DNA from: Mycolicibacterium tokaiense
GTDB lineage: Bacteria > Actinomycetota > Actinomycetes > Mycobacteriales > Mycobacteriaceae
Direction of reading: 5' to 3'
DNA: 64,000 bases
Assembly: GCF_010725885.1 (NCBI RefSeq)
Contig: NZ_AP022600.1
Span: 3,162,001-3,226,000, forward strand
Notes under the pieces: model-generated
Told to the model about the DNA's origin: nothing
The model's database searches: none
The model's input: the letters and a program-made list of their open reading frames with translations, nothing else
Program-made: the position numbers and the translations under genes
Part shown: one piece after another, positions 16,625 through 27,218 of the stretch
Layout of the letters: every line of letters begins with the position of its first letter
Numbering within the stretch: the first letter of the stretch is position 1

Positions 16625-17039
16625 GTTCAGTTCGGTCAGTGTCGGCGACACCCTGCCGGAGAAGACCATCCCGTTGACCCGGATGGACCTGGTGAACTAC
16701 GCCGGTGTGTCGGGTGACCTCAACCCCATCCACTGGGATGACGAGATCGCCAAGCTGGTCGGCCTCGACGTGGCAATCGCGCACGGCATGCTCACCATGG
16801 GCCTCGGTGGCGGCTACGTCAGCTCCTGGGTCGGCGATCCCGGTGCCGTCACCGAGTACAACGTGCGCTTCACTGCCGTCGTGCCCGTGCCCAACGACGG
16901 CAAGGGTGCCGAGCTGGTGTTCAGCGGCCGGGTGAAATCCGTGGACGCGGACGATAAGTCCGTGGTCATTGCGATCAACGCGACCACCGGGGGCAAGAAG
17001 ATCTTCGGGCGCGCCGTGGCGAAGGCGACGCTGGCCTGA
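16611..17039 (+). CDS. hadB: (3R)-hydroxyacyl-ACP dehydratase catalytic subunit HadB
   Basis: The 142-residue MaoC-like subunit contains the hydratase-2 motif YAGVSGDLNPIHWDDE. Asp near 36 and His near 41 form the catalytic dyad, followed by the AHGMLTMGLGGGYV helix. The start MALREF overlaps hadA by 14 bases. HadB is shared by the HadAB (early) and HadBC (late) FAS-II dehydratases. Confidence 0.97.
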   Translation: MALREFSSVSVGDTLPEKTIPLTRMDLVNYAGVSGDLNPIHWDDEIAKLVGLDVAIAHGMLTMGLGGGYVSSWVGDPGAVTEYNVRFTAVVPVPNDGKGAELVFSGRVKSVDADDKSVVIAINATTGGKKIFGRAVAKATLA

Positions 17040-17040
17040 C

Positions 17041-17544
17041 ATGGCGATCAAAACCAACATCCTGGGGATGGTCTACAAGTACCCGGATTACTTCACCGTC
17101 GGCCGGGAGAAGGTCCGGGAGTTCGCCAGGGCAGTCAAGAACGACGACCCGGCCTTCTACGACGAGGACGCGGCGGCTGAGCTGGGGTACGACGGCCTCC
17201 TGGCGCCGCTGACCTTCGTCTCCACCGTCGCGCTGCTGGTGCAGCAGCAGTTCTTCCGCGACGTCGACACTGGCTTCGAGACCATGCAGATCGTGCAGGT
17301 AGACCAGCAGTTCCTCTACCACAAGCCGATCAAGGTCGGCGACAAGCTGTACCCGGTGATGGAAGTGGTGTCGGTGACCGAGCGCTTCGGCGCGGACATC
17401 GTGGTCACTCGCAACATCCTCACCGACGAACACGGGGATATGGTCCTGGAGGCCTTCACCACGCTGATGGGCCAGCAGGGTGAGGAATCGGCCAAGATCA
17501 AATTCGACATCGCCACTGGTCAGGTGACCCGGGTCGCGGATTAG
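17041..17544 (+). CDS. hadC: (3R)-hydroxyacyl-ACP dehydratase subunit HadC
   Basis: The 167-residue hot-dog subunit is a paralogue of HadA, with similar blocks YKYPDYFTVGREKVREFA, LAPLTFVSTVALL and QIVQVDQQF. It pairs with HadB for late elongation of meromycolic chains. The ATG at 17041 follows the hadB stop by one base, so the three genes are coupled. Confidence 0.96.
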   Translation: MAIKTNILGMVYKYPDYFTVGREKVREFARAVKNDDPAFYDEDAAAELGYDGLLAPLTFVSTVALLVQQQFFRDVDTGFETMQIVQVDQQFLYHKPIKVGDKLYPVMEVVSVTERFGADIVVTRNILTDEHGDMVLEAFTTLMGQQGEESAKIKFDIATGQVTRVAD

Positions 17545-17684
17545 TAGATAGCCATTACCCCGATGTACACTCGGACCTCGGGGTTCTCCCACGTACAAGC
17601 GCGCTGTCCGGCGGTTTGACCGATCGGGTAGCGCGCGAGTTATGTGGGGCCCAACCTGATGGAGTCGGCGTGGCCGGCTGCTGA

Positions 17685-17757
<73 letters not shown>

Positions 17758-17800
17758 CTCAACTGAATATTCGAGATGGTGGACCACGAAGGAGCATGCG

Positions 17801-18247
17801 GTGAGCGACGAGCGCGACAACGCCGACGCAACCGACGGCACCACCGACCAGAACACCGGAGACCAGGGCAGGTCCTTGGCCACGGGCACTGTGACACCGC
17901 AGCGACCTACCGGTAAGCGTTCGCGTCAGCGGGCACTGGCCGGCGGCGGTACGGATGATGCCGAGCCGTCGACTGACGTCGAGACCGAGGCCAGCACCAA
18001 CGGATCGGGCAAGACGCCCAAGGCGAAGACCGCCAAGGACAGCGGCGGGCCGTCGCGCAATCCGATCCTGTACGTCATCAACTACCTGAAGCAGGTCGTC
18101 GCCGAACTGCGGAAGGTCATCTGGCCCAACCGCAAGCAGATGGTCACCTACACCTCCGTGGTGCTGGTATTCCTGGCTTTCATGGTGGCGTTGATCAGCG
18201 GTGTGGATCTGGGTCTGGCCCGGCTCATCTCGCTGGTATTCGGCTAA
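17801..18247 (+). CDS. secE: Preprotein translocase subunit SecE
   Basis: The 148-residue product has the actinobacterial form: a long, charged, low-complexity N-terminal extension of about 90 residues, then the conserved cytoplasmic amphipathic segment VVAELRKVIWPNRKQM and a single membrane helix near residues 118-140. It clamps SecY in the Sec channel. The GTG at 17801 follows AAGGAG. secE-nusG-rplK-rplA form the usual transcription/translation operon. Confidence 0.96.
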   Translation: MSDERDNADATDGTTDQNTGDQGRSLATGTVTPQRPTGKRSRQRALAGGGTDDAEPSTDVETEASTNGSGKTPKAKTAKDSGGPSRNPILYVINYLKQVVAELRKVIWPNRKQMVTYTSVVLVFLAFMVALISGVDLGLARLISLVFG

Positions 18248-18285
18248 CGCAGCGCCGTCACCGACGACGAACCGCTGAACTGTAA

Positions 18286-19092
<807 letters not shown>

Positions 19093-19117
19093 GTCGGAAA
19101 GAAAAGGAACACCCAGC

Positions 19118-19546
19118 ATGCCCCCGAAGAAGAAGGTCACCGGGCTGATCAAGCTGCAGATCCAGGCCGGGCAGGCCAACCCCGCCCCGCCTGTTGGTCC
19201 CGCGCTCGGTCAGCACGGTGTCAACATCATGGAATTCTGCAAGGCGTACAACGCCGCGACCGAGTCGCAGCGCGGCAACGTCATCCCCGTGGAGATCACG
19301 GTCTACGAAGACCGCACCTTCACGTTCGCCTTGAAGACCCCGCCGGCTGCCAAGCTGCTGCTCAAGGCCGCGGGCGTGCCCAAGGGATCTGGCGAGCCGC
19401 ACAAGACCAAGGTCGCCAAGGTCACCTGGGACCAGGTGCGCGAGATCGCTGAGACCAAGAAGGAAGATCTCAACGCCAACGACATCGACCAGGCCGCCAA
19501 GATCATCGCCGGCACCGCCCGGTCGATGGGCATCACGGTCGAATAA
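19118..19546 (+). CDS. rplK: 50S ribosomal protein L11
   Basis: The 142-residue protein has the universal L11 signature [20 protein letters not shown] and the C-terminal 23S-binding domain ending in [11 protein letters not shown]. It binds the GTPase-associated centre of 23S rRNA and supports (p)ppGpp signalling through Rel. AAAGAAAAGGA lies upstream of the ATG. Confidence 0.98.
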   Translation: MPPKKKVTGLIKLQIQAGQANPAPPVGPALGQHGVNIMEFCKAYNAATESQRGNVIPVEITVYEDRTFTFALKTPPAAKLLLKAAGVPKGSGEPHKTKVAKVTWDQVREIAETKKEDLNANDIDQAAKIIAGTARSMGITVE

Positions 19547-19626
19547 GACGAGCCCGCTTCACCGATTTCGTGGCAGGGCTGGCATCGGCCCGTATTGACC
19601 ACGACCTCTGAACCAAGGAGATACCA

Positions 19627-20337
19627 ATGAGCAAGACCAGCAAGGCCTACCGCGAAGCCGCCGAGAAGGTCGACAAGACCAAGCTGTACTCCCCGCTGGA
19701 GGCGGCGAAGTTGGCCAAGGAAACCTCGTCGAAGAAGCAGGACGCCACCGTTGAGGTCGCGATCCGCCTCGGTGTGGATCCGCGCAAGGCCGATCAGATG
19801 GTGCGCGGCACCGTCAACCTTCCCAACGGCACGGGCAAGACCGCCCGCGTCGCCGTCTTCGCGGTGGGCGACAAGGCCGAGCAGGCCCTCGCCGCCGGCG
19901 CCGACGTGGTGGGCAGCGACGACCTGATCGAGAAGATCCAGGGTGGATTCCTGGACTTCGACGCCGCGATCGCCACCCCCGACCAGATGGCCAAGGTGGG
20001 CCGCATCGCCCGTGTCCTCGGCCCGCGTGGTCTGATGCCGAACCCGAAAACCGGCACCGTGACCGCCGACGTCACCAAGGCCGTTCAGGACATCAAGGGC
20101 GGCAAGATCAACTTCCGCGTCGACAAGCAGGCCAACCTGCACTTCGTCATCGGCAAGGCCTCGTTCGACGAGAAGAAGCTGGCCGAGAACTACGGCGCTG
20201 CACTGGACGAGATCCTGCGCGCCAAGCCGTCCTCCTCGAAGGGCCGCTACCTCAAGAAGGTCACCGTCTCCACCACCACCGGCCCCGGCATCCCGGTGGA
20301 CCCGCAGGTGACGCGTAACTTCACCGAAGAGGCCTAG
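19627..20337 (+). CDS. rplA: 50S ribosomal protein L1
   Basis: The 236-residue protein has the L1 stalk signature around [11 protein letters not shown] and the expected two-domain layout. AAGGAG precedes the ATG by about 6 bases. It is the last gene of the secE operon; a hairpin follows at 20360. Confidence 0.98.
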   Translation: MSKTSKAYREAAEKVDKTKLYSPLEAAKLAKETSSKKQDATVEVAIRLGVDPRKADQMVRGTVNLPNGTGKTARVAVFAVGDKAEQALAAGADVVGSDDLIEKIQGGFLDFDAAIATPDQMAKVGRIARVLGPRGLMPNPKTGTVTADVTKAVQDIKGGKINFRVDKQANLHFVIGKASFDEKKLAENYGAALDEILRAKPSSSKGRYLKKVTVSTTTGPGIPVDPQVTRNFTEEA

Positions 20338-20359
20338 CCACTTCGCAGTTCGTCAACGG

Positions 20360-20393
20360 AACCCCCGACGCGCCTGGCGCGGAGGGGGTTTCG
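20360..20393 (+). terminator. Terminator of the secE-nusG-rplK-rplA operon
   Basis: AACCCCC pairs with GGGGGTT around an inner CGCGC/GCGCG stem, and TTTCGTT follows. It is placed 23 bases after the rplA stop. Confidence 0.85.
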
Positions 20394-20399
20394 TTGTGA

Positions 20400-21057
20400 T
20401 TACGGCTGTTGCGGCGCGACGGGGATCCTGATGGTGCCCAGCAGAGCCCGATGGTCGGAGCCGGGAACGTACACCGTCTCGACCGAGGACGCCGCGGCGT
20501 TGCGCGTCAGAATGTGGTCGATGGTGAGCAGTGGGGGATGCCAGGTGCGCGACGGGAAAGTGGGGGCGAATCCCGATCCCGTCTGCTCGACAGCGTCTCG
20601 GTAACCGTTGCTCAGCAGGTCGCGGAACTGACGCGTGTCCGGCGTGCTGTTGAAGTCGCCAGCGACGACGACGGCGCCGCTGCCAATGTTGACCGCGTAG
20701 GCGCTCAGGGCTGCCTTCGTGGCGCTGATGCCGATACGCCACTCCCCAACGGTGTCCCGCTTGTCAGCCAACGGCGACTCGACATGGACGACGAGAGGCT
20801 CGATCTGCACTCCGGGAACCTCTACTCGCGCCGCCGCCACCGTGTAGTCCCGGGGCACCGGCGGACGGGGCCAGGACTGCATGAGGGAACGTATCTGCCA
20901 GCGCGGCTCGGGTGAACCTCTCCAGGGCGGCAGAGGTCAGTTCGGACACCAGGACGACGTCCGCATGCCACTGAGCCAAGGCCACGAATGTTGTTACGTC
21001 GGCCCGCCCGAGGCGCAGGTTTGAGGACACATCACGAGCCGGTCGGCGCACCACTAC
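20400..21057 (-). pseudogene. Broken endonuclease/exonuclease/phosphatase (EEP) family gene
   Basis: Two minus-strand frames carry parts of one EEP domain. The upstream frame, read from about 21057, encodes SSNLRLGRADVTTFV and HADVVLVSELTSAALERF. The other, ending at 20400, encodes VAGDFNSTP, TIDHIL and the C-terminal SDHRALL. They meet near 20870-20890, where the expected Gly-x-Ser-rich strand is missing; a small deletion with frameshift best explains this. The N-terminal membrane segments often found in mycobacterial relatives are also absent. It is probably a decayed gene at the edge of the inserted region. Confidence 0.65.
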
Positions 21058-21230
21058 GTGGTGAGTTTCCGCATCATCCGGCGCAAGGTTGTGTTCCGAC
21101 GGAAGCGGGGGCATTCGCATACCGCACATTCTGTGCCGCGCCGATAGTGCTCATGGCTTGAGCGCGCGTGATCGCACACGCATACATCCCCTCGCACGGA
21201 CGACACTGTACGCGGAGCAATGATGTGCAT
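21054..21230 (-). CDS. Small Cys/His-rich putative zinc-binding protein
   Basis: This 58-residue product has a compact metal-binding pattern: CVCDHARSSHEH, then CAVCECPRF, i.e. CxCxH-x4-HxH and CxxCxC. Similar tiny proteins occur across actinobacteria, without known function to me. The frame is open further upstream, but the ATG at 21230 gives the compact form. It touches the broken EEP gene, which lies downstream on the same strand. Confidence 0.5.
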   Translation of the reverse strand: MHIIAPRTVSSVRGDVCVCDHARSSHEHYRRGTECAVCECPRFRRNTTLRRMMRKLTT

Positions 21231-21812
21231 GGCCGTCAACCCACCGGCCGGGACGTGATCCTGAGAGCGAGCTGTCGAAGCCCCCGACGCTGCGCCGACG
21301 GACTGCTGTTGGTGCTCGTGGGGATACTGAGGTTCTAGAGGGGGAATTTGCCTTGTTCCCCTGGGAACTACTCGCTCTGATGGCAAACAACCCCCGCACG
21401 CACCTAATCGACTGTCAAGCCATCTCGGAATCGTTGCTAGTCCTGTCCGGGACCTCCGTGTGCTCCTCTCGGCTTACGCGGGAGACGCTCCAGGATGGCT
21501 ACCGTGAGCGCGACTACTAACGCGATAGCCAGGCGTTTTGCCTTTGTGAGATGCGATGCGCGCAGGCTGCGTAAGGCACCCCTACCTACCGGGGCGCGTT
21601 CCGATTGACACGCGTAAAGCTCTTTGCTCTAACGTCGAGCAGTCGAACGTGACTTGTTAGCGAACGCAAGCGAATCGCCGCGAACCCCGAGAATTAACCG
21701 TCTGGACACGCTGTGAGCTGCGGTTCGTGTTGACGACCTGTGAAGTGTCTGCGATGCTTACAGCAATCTCACGCAGTACTCAGGAAACACCAGTAAAGAA
21801 AAGGGGGGGACA
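21231..21812. other. Non-coding stretch upstream of an exported-protein gene
   Basis: No convincing gene is seen in 582 bases. It marks the junction between the conserved ribosomal operon block and the inserted accessory region. It holds a consensus-like promoter at 21605-21633, leaving a long 5' untranslated region. Confidence 0.6.
21605..21633 (+). promoter_or_regulatory. SigA-type promoter TTGACA-N17-TCTAAC
   Basis: TTGACA at 21605-21610 and TCTAAC at 21628-21633 are spaced by 17 bases. A start near 21640 would give about 170 bases of leader before the ATG at 21813. Confidence 0.6.
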
Positions 21813-22229
21813 ATGTCCACCATTGCCACCAAGTTGAACTCGGTCACCACGAAGGTCAAGGTCGGCACCGCCGCCGTGGCGCTGGTGGGGGCTGCCACGC
21901 TGACGCCGGCTATCGCCGACGCCACCCCGGTGAACTTCACCGTTGCTCAGTCGGTCTCCGCGGCCGATCTCAGCAGCCTGCCTGTGCTGCCCGGCGGTCT
22001 GAACGCCACCGTTGATGCGGGCGCCTCGGCTGTCGGCCCGGTTTCCGGCGGCATCGTGTTCCTGGCCTCGCTCCCGCTGTTCGCGGTCGAGGCCCTGCGC
22101 GACACCTCCTACACCATCGGCAACCTGTTCGGTGGCGAAGGCAGCTTCATCGGTGGATTCTTCATCGGCTTCGGCAACAACCTCAACGATGCCCTCGAGA
22201 ACGGCCCGTTCGTTCCTTACGGCTCCTAA
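21813..22229 (+). CDS. Exported Gly/Ala-rich protein of unknown function
   Basis: The 138-residue protein has a signal peptide with the hydrophobic segment VGTAAVALVGAATLTPAIADA and probable cleavage near residue 38. The mature part is hydrophobic and Gly-rich at its end (GGEGSFIGGFFIGFGNN). Its start follows a strong AAAAGGGGGGGA site. No domain is recognised; small mycobacterial secreted proteins of this style are common. It has its own promoter and terminator and stands at the front of the exopolysaccharide block. Confidence 0.75.
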   Translation: MSTIATKLNSVTTKVKVGTAAVALVGAATLTPAIADATPVNFTVAQSVSAADLSSLPVLPGGLNATVDAGASAVGPVSGGIVFLASLPLFAVEALRDTSYTIGNLFGGEGSFIGGFFIGFGNNLNDALENGPFVPYGS

Positions 22230-22264
22230 TTCCGGGCGATCGTTGATCGTTTGATTCTCTGAAG

Positions 22265-22300
22265 TGGCGCGACTCGTCAGTCGACGAGTCGCGCCATTTT
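22265..22300 (+). terminator. Strong intrinsic terminator after the exported-protein gene
   Basis: GGCGCGACTCGTC and its complement form a perfect 13-bp stem (14 with the flanking T-A) around an AGTC loop, followed by TTTTGGGTTTT. Confidence 0.88.
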
Positions 22301-22355
22301 GGGTTTTCTGGAACTCTTGCGGTTGGCTTCACCTGAAGTCCGACCGCACTGAAGC

Positions 22356-24218
22356 ATGGGGAACTTCGACTTGGGTATTTTCTCTCGGCGCTCGGTCCGC
22401 GATTCCGACGGCGACGACGGTGACTTGTCCGACGACGTAGACGAACAGAGATGGTGGCAGTCCACGGGCGCCCGGCGGGCGCTGTGGATCGGTGCCGGCC
22501 TGGCTGTTCTGGTCGTCGTGTTCGTCGCCTGGTTGGGCGTCAACGCGTTCACCGCCAAGTCGAGCCTCGAAGAGGCACGCGGCAGTGCTCAGAAGACCAA
22601 AGATGCTCTGCTGCAGGGGGATACCGACGCGGCCTCACGCTACGCCGGGGAGGCGCAGTCACAGGCCCAGTCGGCCCGGGACGCTACGCATTCCATCCCA
22701 TGGAACGTCGCCGCCGGCTTGCCGTGGCTGGGTAGTCCGTTCAAGACCGGGCAGCAGATCGCCAACGTCGTCGAAGGCTTGGCCACTGACGTGCTGGGGC
22801 CCTCGGCAGAGGTGGGCTCGGTGTTGGCGCCCGATCAGTTGCTCGCCGGTGGCCGGCTGGACGTCAAAGCGCTGAGCGCCGAGGAGCCGAAACTCAGTGC
22901 GCTCTCGGAGACCGCTTTGCGTCTAGACGCCGAAGCGCAGAGCATCGCTGAACCGGGATACATCTCGGTGCTCGCTGATGCTCGGACGCAGTTGCAGGAT
23001 CAGACCCACGAGTTGACCAGCTTGCTGCACAACACCACCCTCGCTGCGCGAATCGCCCCGTCGTTCATGGGCGTCGACGGTCCACGTTCGTACTTCATGG
23101 GATTCCAGACGAATGCCGAAGCCCGTGGCACTGGCGGCCTTCTGGGCGGCTTCGGCGTACTGCGGTTCGTCGATGGCGAGCCTTCAGTCGATGACCTCGG
23201 TCCTAACACCGAGCTCGACAAAGCGTTCACCCCAATCGATCTGGGGCCCGAGTTCGAGAAGAACTATGGGTTCAGCAATCCCTTTACGGATTATCGCAAC
23301 AGCAATCAAAGTGCGCATTTCCCGTATGCGGCTCAGATCTGGCAGTCCATGTGGGCGCAGCAGACGGGCATGAATGTCGATGGGGTGATTGCGCTGGATC
23401 CGATCGCGCTGAGCTACATCTTGGATGCGGTGGGATCGATCACCATGCCAGACGGCGAAGTGGTCACCCAGGACAACGTGGTCGAACTCACGGAGTCGAC
23501 CGCGTACGTGCGCTTTCCTGACGATCAGGTAGCACGCAAGCAATACCTGCAGGACATCGCTAATCAGGTAGTCCGCAAGGTAACCGGTGACATTAAGTCC
23601 CCGCGCAAGCTGTTGGACGCGCTGGGCAAGGCGGTGAGCGAGCGCAGGATCGCGGTCTGGAGCTCCAATCCCGACGAGCAGGCGCTGATCGAGCAGACTC
23701 CGCTTGCCAATGTGATCCCCGATGACCCTGCGCCCTACGCAGAGGTGGTGATCAACAATCTGGGTGGCAACAAGATGGACTACTACCTCACCCGCGAGAT
23801 CGAGTACGTCGCGGACGGCTGCACGGGGGATACCAGAAATTCCACGGTCACTGTTCGCTTGACCAACACGATCAAAGACATTCCGGAACCGGATTACATC
23901 GCGGGAACCCTCGGTTTTCCTGAGCGGTTCCAGGGGACGTTGCCGCGCGGCACCATGCTCAGCTCAGTCCGACTCCTCGCCACCACCGGCGCCACGCTGG
24001 AGAGTGTGCTGGTAAATGGCCTTCGTGCGCCCACCTTCATCTCTACCGAGCGCAACCATCCGAGCTTTGAAACGCAGCTGGCCATACCGCCTGGCGATAC
24101 GGCTGAACTGACGTTTCGACTGGAGGAACCGACATCACCGGGCGCGGCTCGAGTGCCCGTTCAACCTCTCATGGATGATATTGACCCGGTTGTATCCGTA
24201 CCCAGGTGTTCGGAATAG
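22356..24218 (+). CDS. DUF4012-domain membrane-anchored protein
   Basis: The 620-residue protein has an acidic cytoplasmic N-terminus, one membrane helix at about residues 42-62 and a helical linker. A large extracytoplasmic DUF4012 region follows, with the block RSYFMGFQTNAEARGTGGLLG near residue 247. DUF4012 genes occur in actinobacterial exopolysaccharide loci; the domain's role is not established, and resemblance to LytR-CpsA-Psr-linked regions has led to envelope-assembly suggestions. It is the first gene of the cluster, 174 bases before the BY-kinase. Confidence 0.83.
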   Translation: MGNFDLGIFSRRSVRDSDGDDGDLSDDVDEQRWWQSTGARRALWIGAGLAVLVVVFVAWLGVNAFTAKSSLEEARGSAQKTKDALLQGDTDAASRYAGEAQSQAQSARDATHSIPWNVAAGLPWLGSPFKTGQQIANVVEGLATDVLGPSAEVGSVLAPDQLLAGGRLDVKALSAEEPKLSALSETALRLDAEAQSIAEPGYISVLADARTQLQDQTHELTSLLHNTTLAARIAPSFMGVDGPRSYFMGFQTNAEARGTGGLLGGFGVLRFVDGEPSVDDLGPNTELDKAFTPIDLGPEFEKNYGFSNPFTDYRNSNQSAHFPYAAQIWQSMWAQQTGMNVDGVIALDPIALSYILDAVGSITMPDGEVVTQDNVVELTESTAYVRFPDDQVARKQYLQDIANQVVRKVTGDIKSPRKLLDALGKAVSERRIAVWSSNPDEQALIEQTPLANVIPDDPAPYAEVVINNLGGNKMDYYLTREIEYVADGCTGDTRNSTVTVRLTNTIKDIPEPDYIAGTLGFPERFQGTLPRGTMLSSVRLLATTGATLESVLVNGLRAPTFISTERNHPSFETQLAIPPGDTAELTFRLEEPTSPGAARVPVQPLMDDIDPVVSVPRCSE

Positions 24219-24392
24219 CCGGATGGCGATTTATTGCAGTATGGCAAATCTGCAGGACGCCAACTATATGCAAATGAGAGCAGCGACGCCGGGCGGCCAG
24301 GCCTTAATCCGAACGGTATGCTCTGTTCGATTGCAGGCTCAACAATTCGGCGGGCGCGGGGGCTTTGGAGAAATGGCAGCGAAGGGGCGGAA

Positions 24393-25820
24393 TTGAATCT
24401 ACAAGACGTATTAAGATCGCTGCGTGCCCGGTGGGTCACTGTAGGTCTGACGGTGCTGATATCAGTCGCGGCGGCGGCGGCGATCACTGTGCTGACGACG
24501 CCGATGTATCAAGCCACAACACGCCTCTACGTCTCAGCTGCTGCTGGGGGCTCAGTAGCGGAGATGTACCAGGGAAACAGGCTGTCCCAGGAACGAGTCC
24601 TGTCTTACACAGAGCTGCTCAAAGGGCAGACGGTCGCACAGCGGACCGTCGACAAACTCGGTCTGGACATGAGCGCGGCGGCGTTGAGTGCGAATGTCGA
24701 AGCAACCGCGAAGCCTGACACCGTGCTGATCGACGTCAGTGTCCGAGACACCTCACCGATCAGAGCCAGGGACACCGCGAATACGCTATCCGACGAGTTT
24801 GTGGGCCTAGTTCGCGAACTCGAAACCCCGGAAGCGGGTACACCCCCCAACGCCCGTGTTGTTGTCGAGCAGCGAGCTTCGATACCGACCTCCCCAATTG
24901 CGCCGAAGCCGGCGCGGAACATACTTGCGGGCCTGGGGGTCGGTCTGCTGTTGGGCATTGGGCTGGCAGTGCTTCGGGAGGCTCTCGACAACACGGTCAA
25001 GAGCAGGCAAGTGCTGGAGGAAACTGCTGAGACGGGTGTGGTGGGAAGTATCCCGCTCGACAAAGAGCGCCGCAAAGAGCCTGCGATCGCGTACGAAAGT
25101 GATAACTCGGCTATCGCTGAGGCTTTCAGGAAGTTGCGGACAAATCTGCAATTCCTGGCAGTCGACAATCCGCCGCGAGTCATAGTCGTCACCAGCTCTA
25201 TGCCGTCTGAGGGAAAGTCAACAACTGCAATCAATATCGCGCTTGCGCTGGCAGAGGCAGAGCACAACGTCGTCATTGTAGACGGTGACATGCGAAAGCC
25301 GGTTCTCCACAAATACCTTGATCTGCTTCAGCCTGTGGGTTTTAGCACCGTTCTCAGTGGGGGCGCATCGCTCGACGAGGCCCTGCAGAAAACACGGTTC
25401 GAAGGACTTACCGCATTGACGTCCGGAGCGGTTCCCCCGAATCCGAGCGAACTTCTTGGATCCATGGCGGCCAAGAAGCTCCTCAGCGAGATGCGGTCGA
25501 GGTTCGACTACGTGATCGTTGACTCGACGCCACTGTTGGCGGTGACTGACGCAGCCATTCTGGCGGCGGGGGCCGACGGTGTGCTTCTGATCGCGCGGTA
25601 CGGACAGACTAGGCGTGATCAGCTGGCTCACGCTGCAGCGAGCCTGCGAGACGTTGGCGCGACCCTGCTGGGTGCAGTCTTCACGTTGATGCCGCTGCGC
25701 GGGAACACCTCATACAGCTACACCTATTACGGCGAGGACAATCCGACCAAGGCAGCAGGCAACTCTTCCCACTCACGTCGCAGAGGTCTTAAGGGATCTT
25801 CTGGGCAGCAGAGTGCGTAA
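24393..25820 (+). CDS. Wzz-BY-kinase fusion (polysaccharide co-polymerase and tyrosine autokinase)
   Basis: The N-terminal Wzz domain has membrane helices at about residues 14-34 and 176-194. The C-terminal kinase carries Walker A SSMPSEGKST (about 268-277), Walker A' VIVDGDMRK (about 293-301), Walker B VIVDSTPLL and a Tyr cluster SYSYTYYG near the C-terminus. BY-kinases cycle phosphorylation to control chain length and export. A TTG start at 24393 is favoured because AAGGGGCGG lies upstream and the Wzz domain begins there; the longer frame is poor. The LMW phosphatase at 40662 is the likely partner. Confidence 0.9.
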   Translation: MNLQDVLRSLRARWVTVGLTVLISVAAAAAITVLTTPMYQATTRLYVSAAAGGSVAEMYQGNRLSQERVLSYTELLKGQTVAQRTVDKLGLDMSAAALSANVEATAKPDTVLIDVSVRDTSPIRARDTANTLSDEFVGLVRELETPEAGTPPNARVVVEQRASIPTSPIAPKPARNILAGLGVGLLLGIGLAVLREALDNTVKSRQVLEETAETGVVGSIPLDKERRKEPAIAYESDNSAIAEAFRKLRTNLQFLAVDNPPRVIVVTSSMPSEGKSTTAINIALALAEAEHNVVIVDGDMRKPVLHKYLDLLQPVGFSTVLSGGASLDEALQKTRFEGLTALTSGAVPPNPSELLGSMAAKKLLSEMRSRFDYVIVDSTPLLAVTDAAILAAGADGVLLIARYGQTRRDQLAHAAASLRDVGATLLGAVFTLMPLRGNTSYSYTYYGEDNPTKAAGNSSHSRRRGLKGSSGQQSA

Positions 25821-25853
25821 ATGTCGCTGCTGCTCGAACGGCAGTCATCGAGA

Positions 25854-25865
25854 GTGATGCATCAC
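25854..25865. promoter_or_regulatory. Perfect palindrome in the leader of the algD-like gene
   Basis: GTGATGCATCAC is a perfect 12-bp palindrome in the 244-base gap between the BY-kinase gene and the dehydrogenase gene, about 200 bases before the start codon. It could be an operator. Nothing else is recognised in this gap. Confidence 0.3.
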
Positions 25866-27050
25866 GCGGTCTTCGCGCGCTACTGAGGCTTGCTGTCCTG
25901 ATGTGCAGACTCGGCGAGCTTCACCTGGAGGTAGTAGTGCGTAAAGGCTCCGAATTGTGCCGATGACGAAATATCCCAGCGACGTGCAGCCTGTGCGCCA
26001 GGTCGGTCTCGGTCTACAACGGCGGTCAAACTCTCCTAAGATCGGTTGAGGACAAAGGGGGCATATGAAGATCAGCATTTTCGGACTGGGTTACGTCGGG
26101 GCGGTGTCGGCGGCGTGTTTGGCTTCTGACGGGCACACCGTGATCGGTGTTGATCCCAATCAAACAAAGGTCGATCTGATCAACTCTGGCCGAACTCCCA
26201 TCATCGAAGCCGAGATCGGCGAGATGATTGCAGCTGAGGTCGCAAGCGGCCGTCTGCTGGCCACAACGGACGTGCGCGAAGCTGTGGAAGCCACCGATCT
26301 CTCGCTCATTTGCGTAGGGACACCCAGCCAATTGAACGGCAATCTCGATCTGAGCTACGTTCGCCGGGTATGTGAGCAGATCGGCGAGGCATTACGCGCC
26401 AAGCAGTCGTACCATGTTGTTGCGGCTCGGTCGACGATGCTTCCCGGGAGCATGCGCGGCGTCGTGATACCTACTTTGGAGAACGCGAGCGGCAAGCTCG
26501 CCGGCACGCAATTCGGTGTGTGTAGTAATCCTGAGTTCCTGCGAGAAGGAACCGCGGTGTGGGACTACTACCACCCGCCGAAGACGGTGATCGGAGAGAC
26601 CGACGCTCGAGCCGGCGACCCGCTCGTTGAACTTTATGGGTCGTTGGAGGCGCCGTTGGTGCGCACTTCCGTCGAGACAGCTGAGATGGTCAAGTACACC
26701 GACAACAACTGGCATGCGCTGAAAGTGGCATTCGCAAACGAAATCGGAACCATTAGCAAAGCGGTGGGTTTGGACGGCCGCGAGGTAATGGACATCTTTT
26801 GCCAGGACCAGAAGCTGAACCTGTCCGCGTACTACATGAAGCCCGGCTTTGCCTTCGGCGGCTCCTGCTTGCCGAAAGACGTTCGCGCCCTGACTTACAA
26901 AGCCAGAAACCTAGACCTCGACCTACCGCTCCTAAACTCGATTCTCCCATCGAATAAGCGGCAGGTCGATCGCGCGATATCTATGATTACCTCCAAGGGA
27001 AAGCGCAAGATTGGCATCCTTGGATTTGCGTTCAAGGCGGGTACCGACGA

Positions 27051-27055
27051 CCTGC
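27051..27055. repeat. Target-site duplication, left copy (CCTGC)
   Basis: CCTGC flanks the insertion element on the left and matches 30401-30405. It is the 5-bp duplication made at integration. Confidence 0.88.
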
Positions 27056-27218
27056 TGTTGCCCGTCGCTATGGATGAGGATGTCGGCGTCATTGGCGGTG
27101 ATGATGGGTGGGCTATGAGAACGGCCCCGCTCGGTGTGGTGAGCGGGGCCGTGGTGGGCTCGGTGACGGGGTCGTCGGCGTGGTGACGCCGTGGTCGGCG
27201 TGGTGAAGCGACTTGGGT

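Noticed and set aside
16560..17040. Possible in-frame N-terminal extension of HadB to 16587
   Set aside because: The family N-terminus MALREF begins at 16611; the extra codons fall in hadA.
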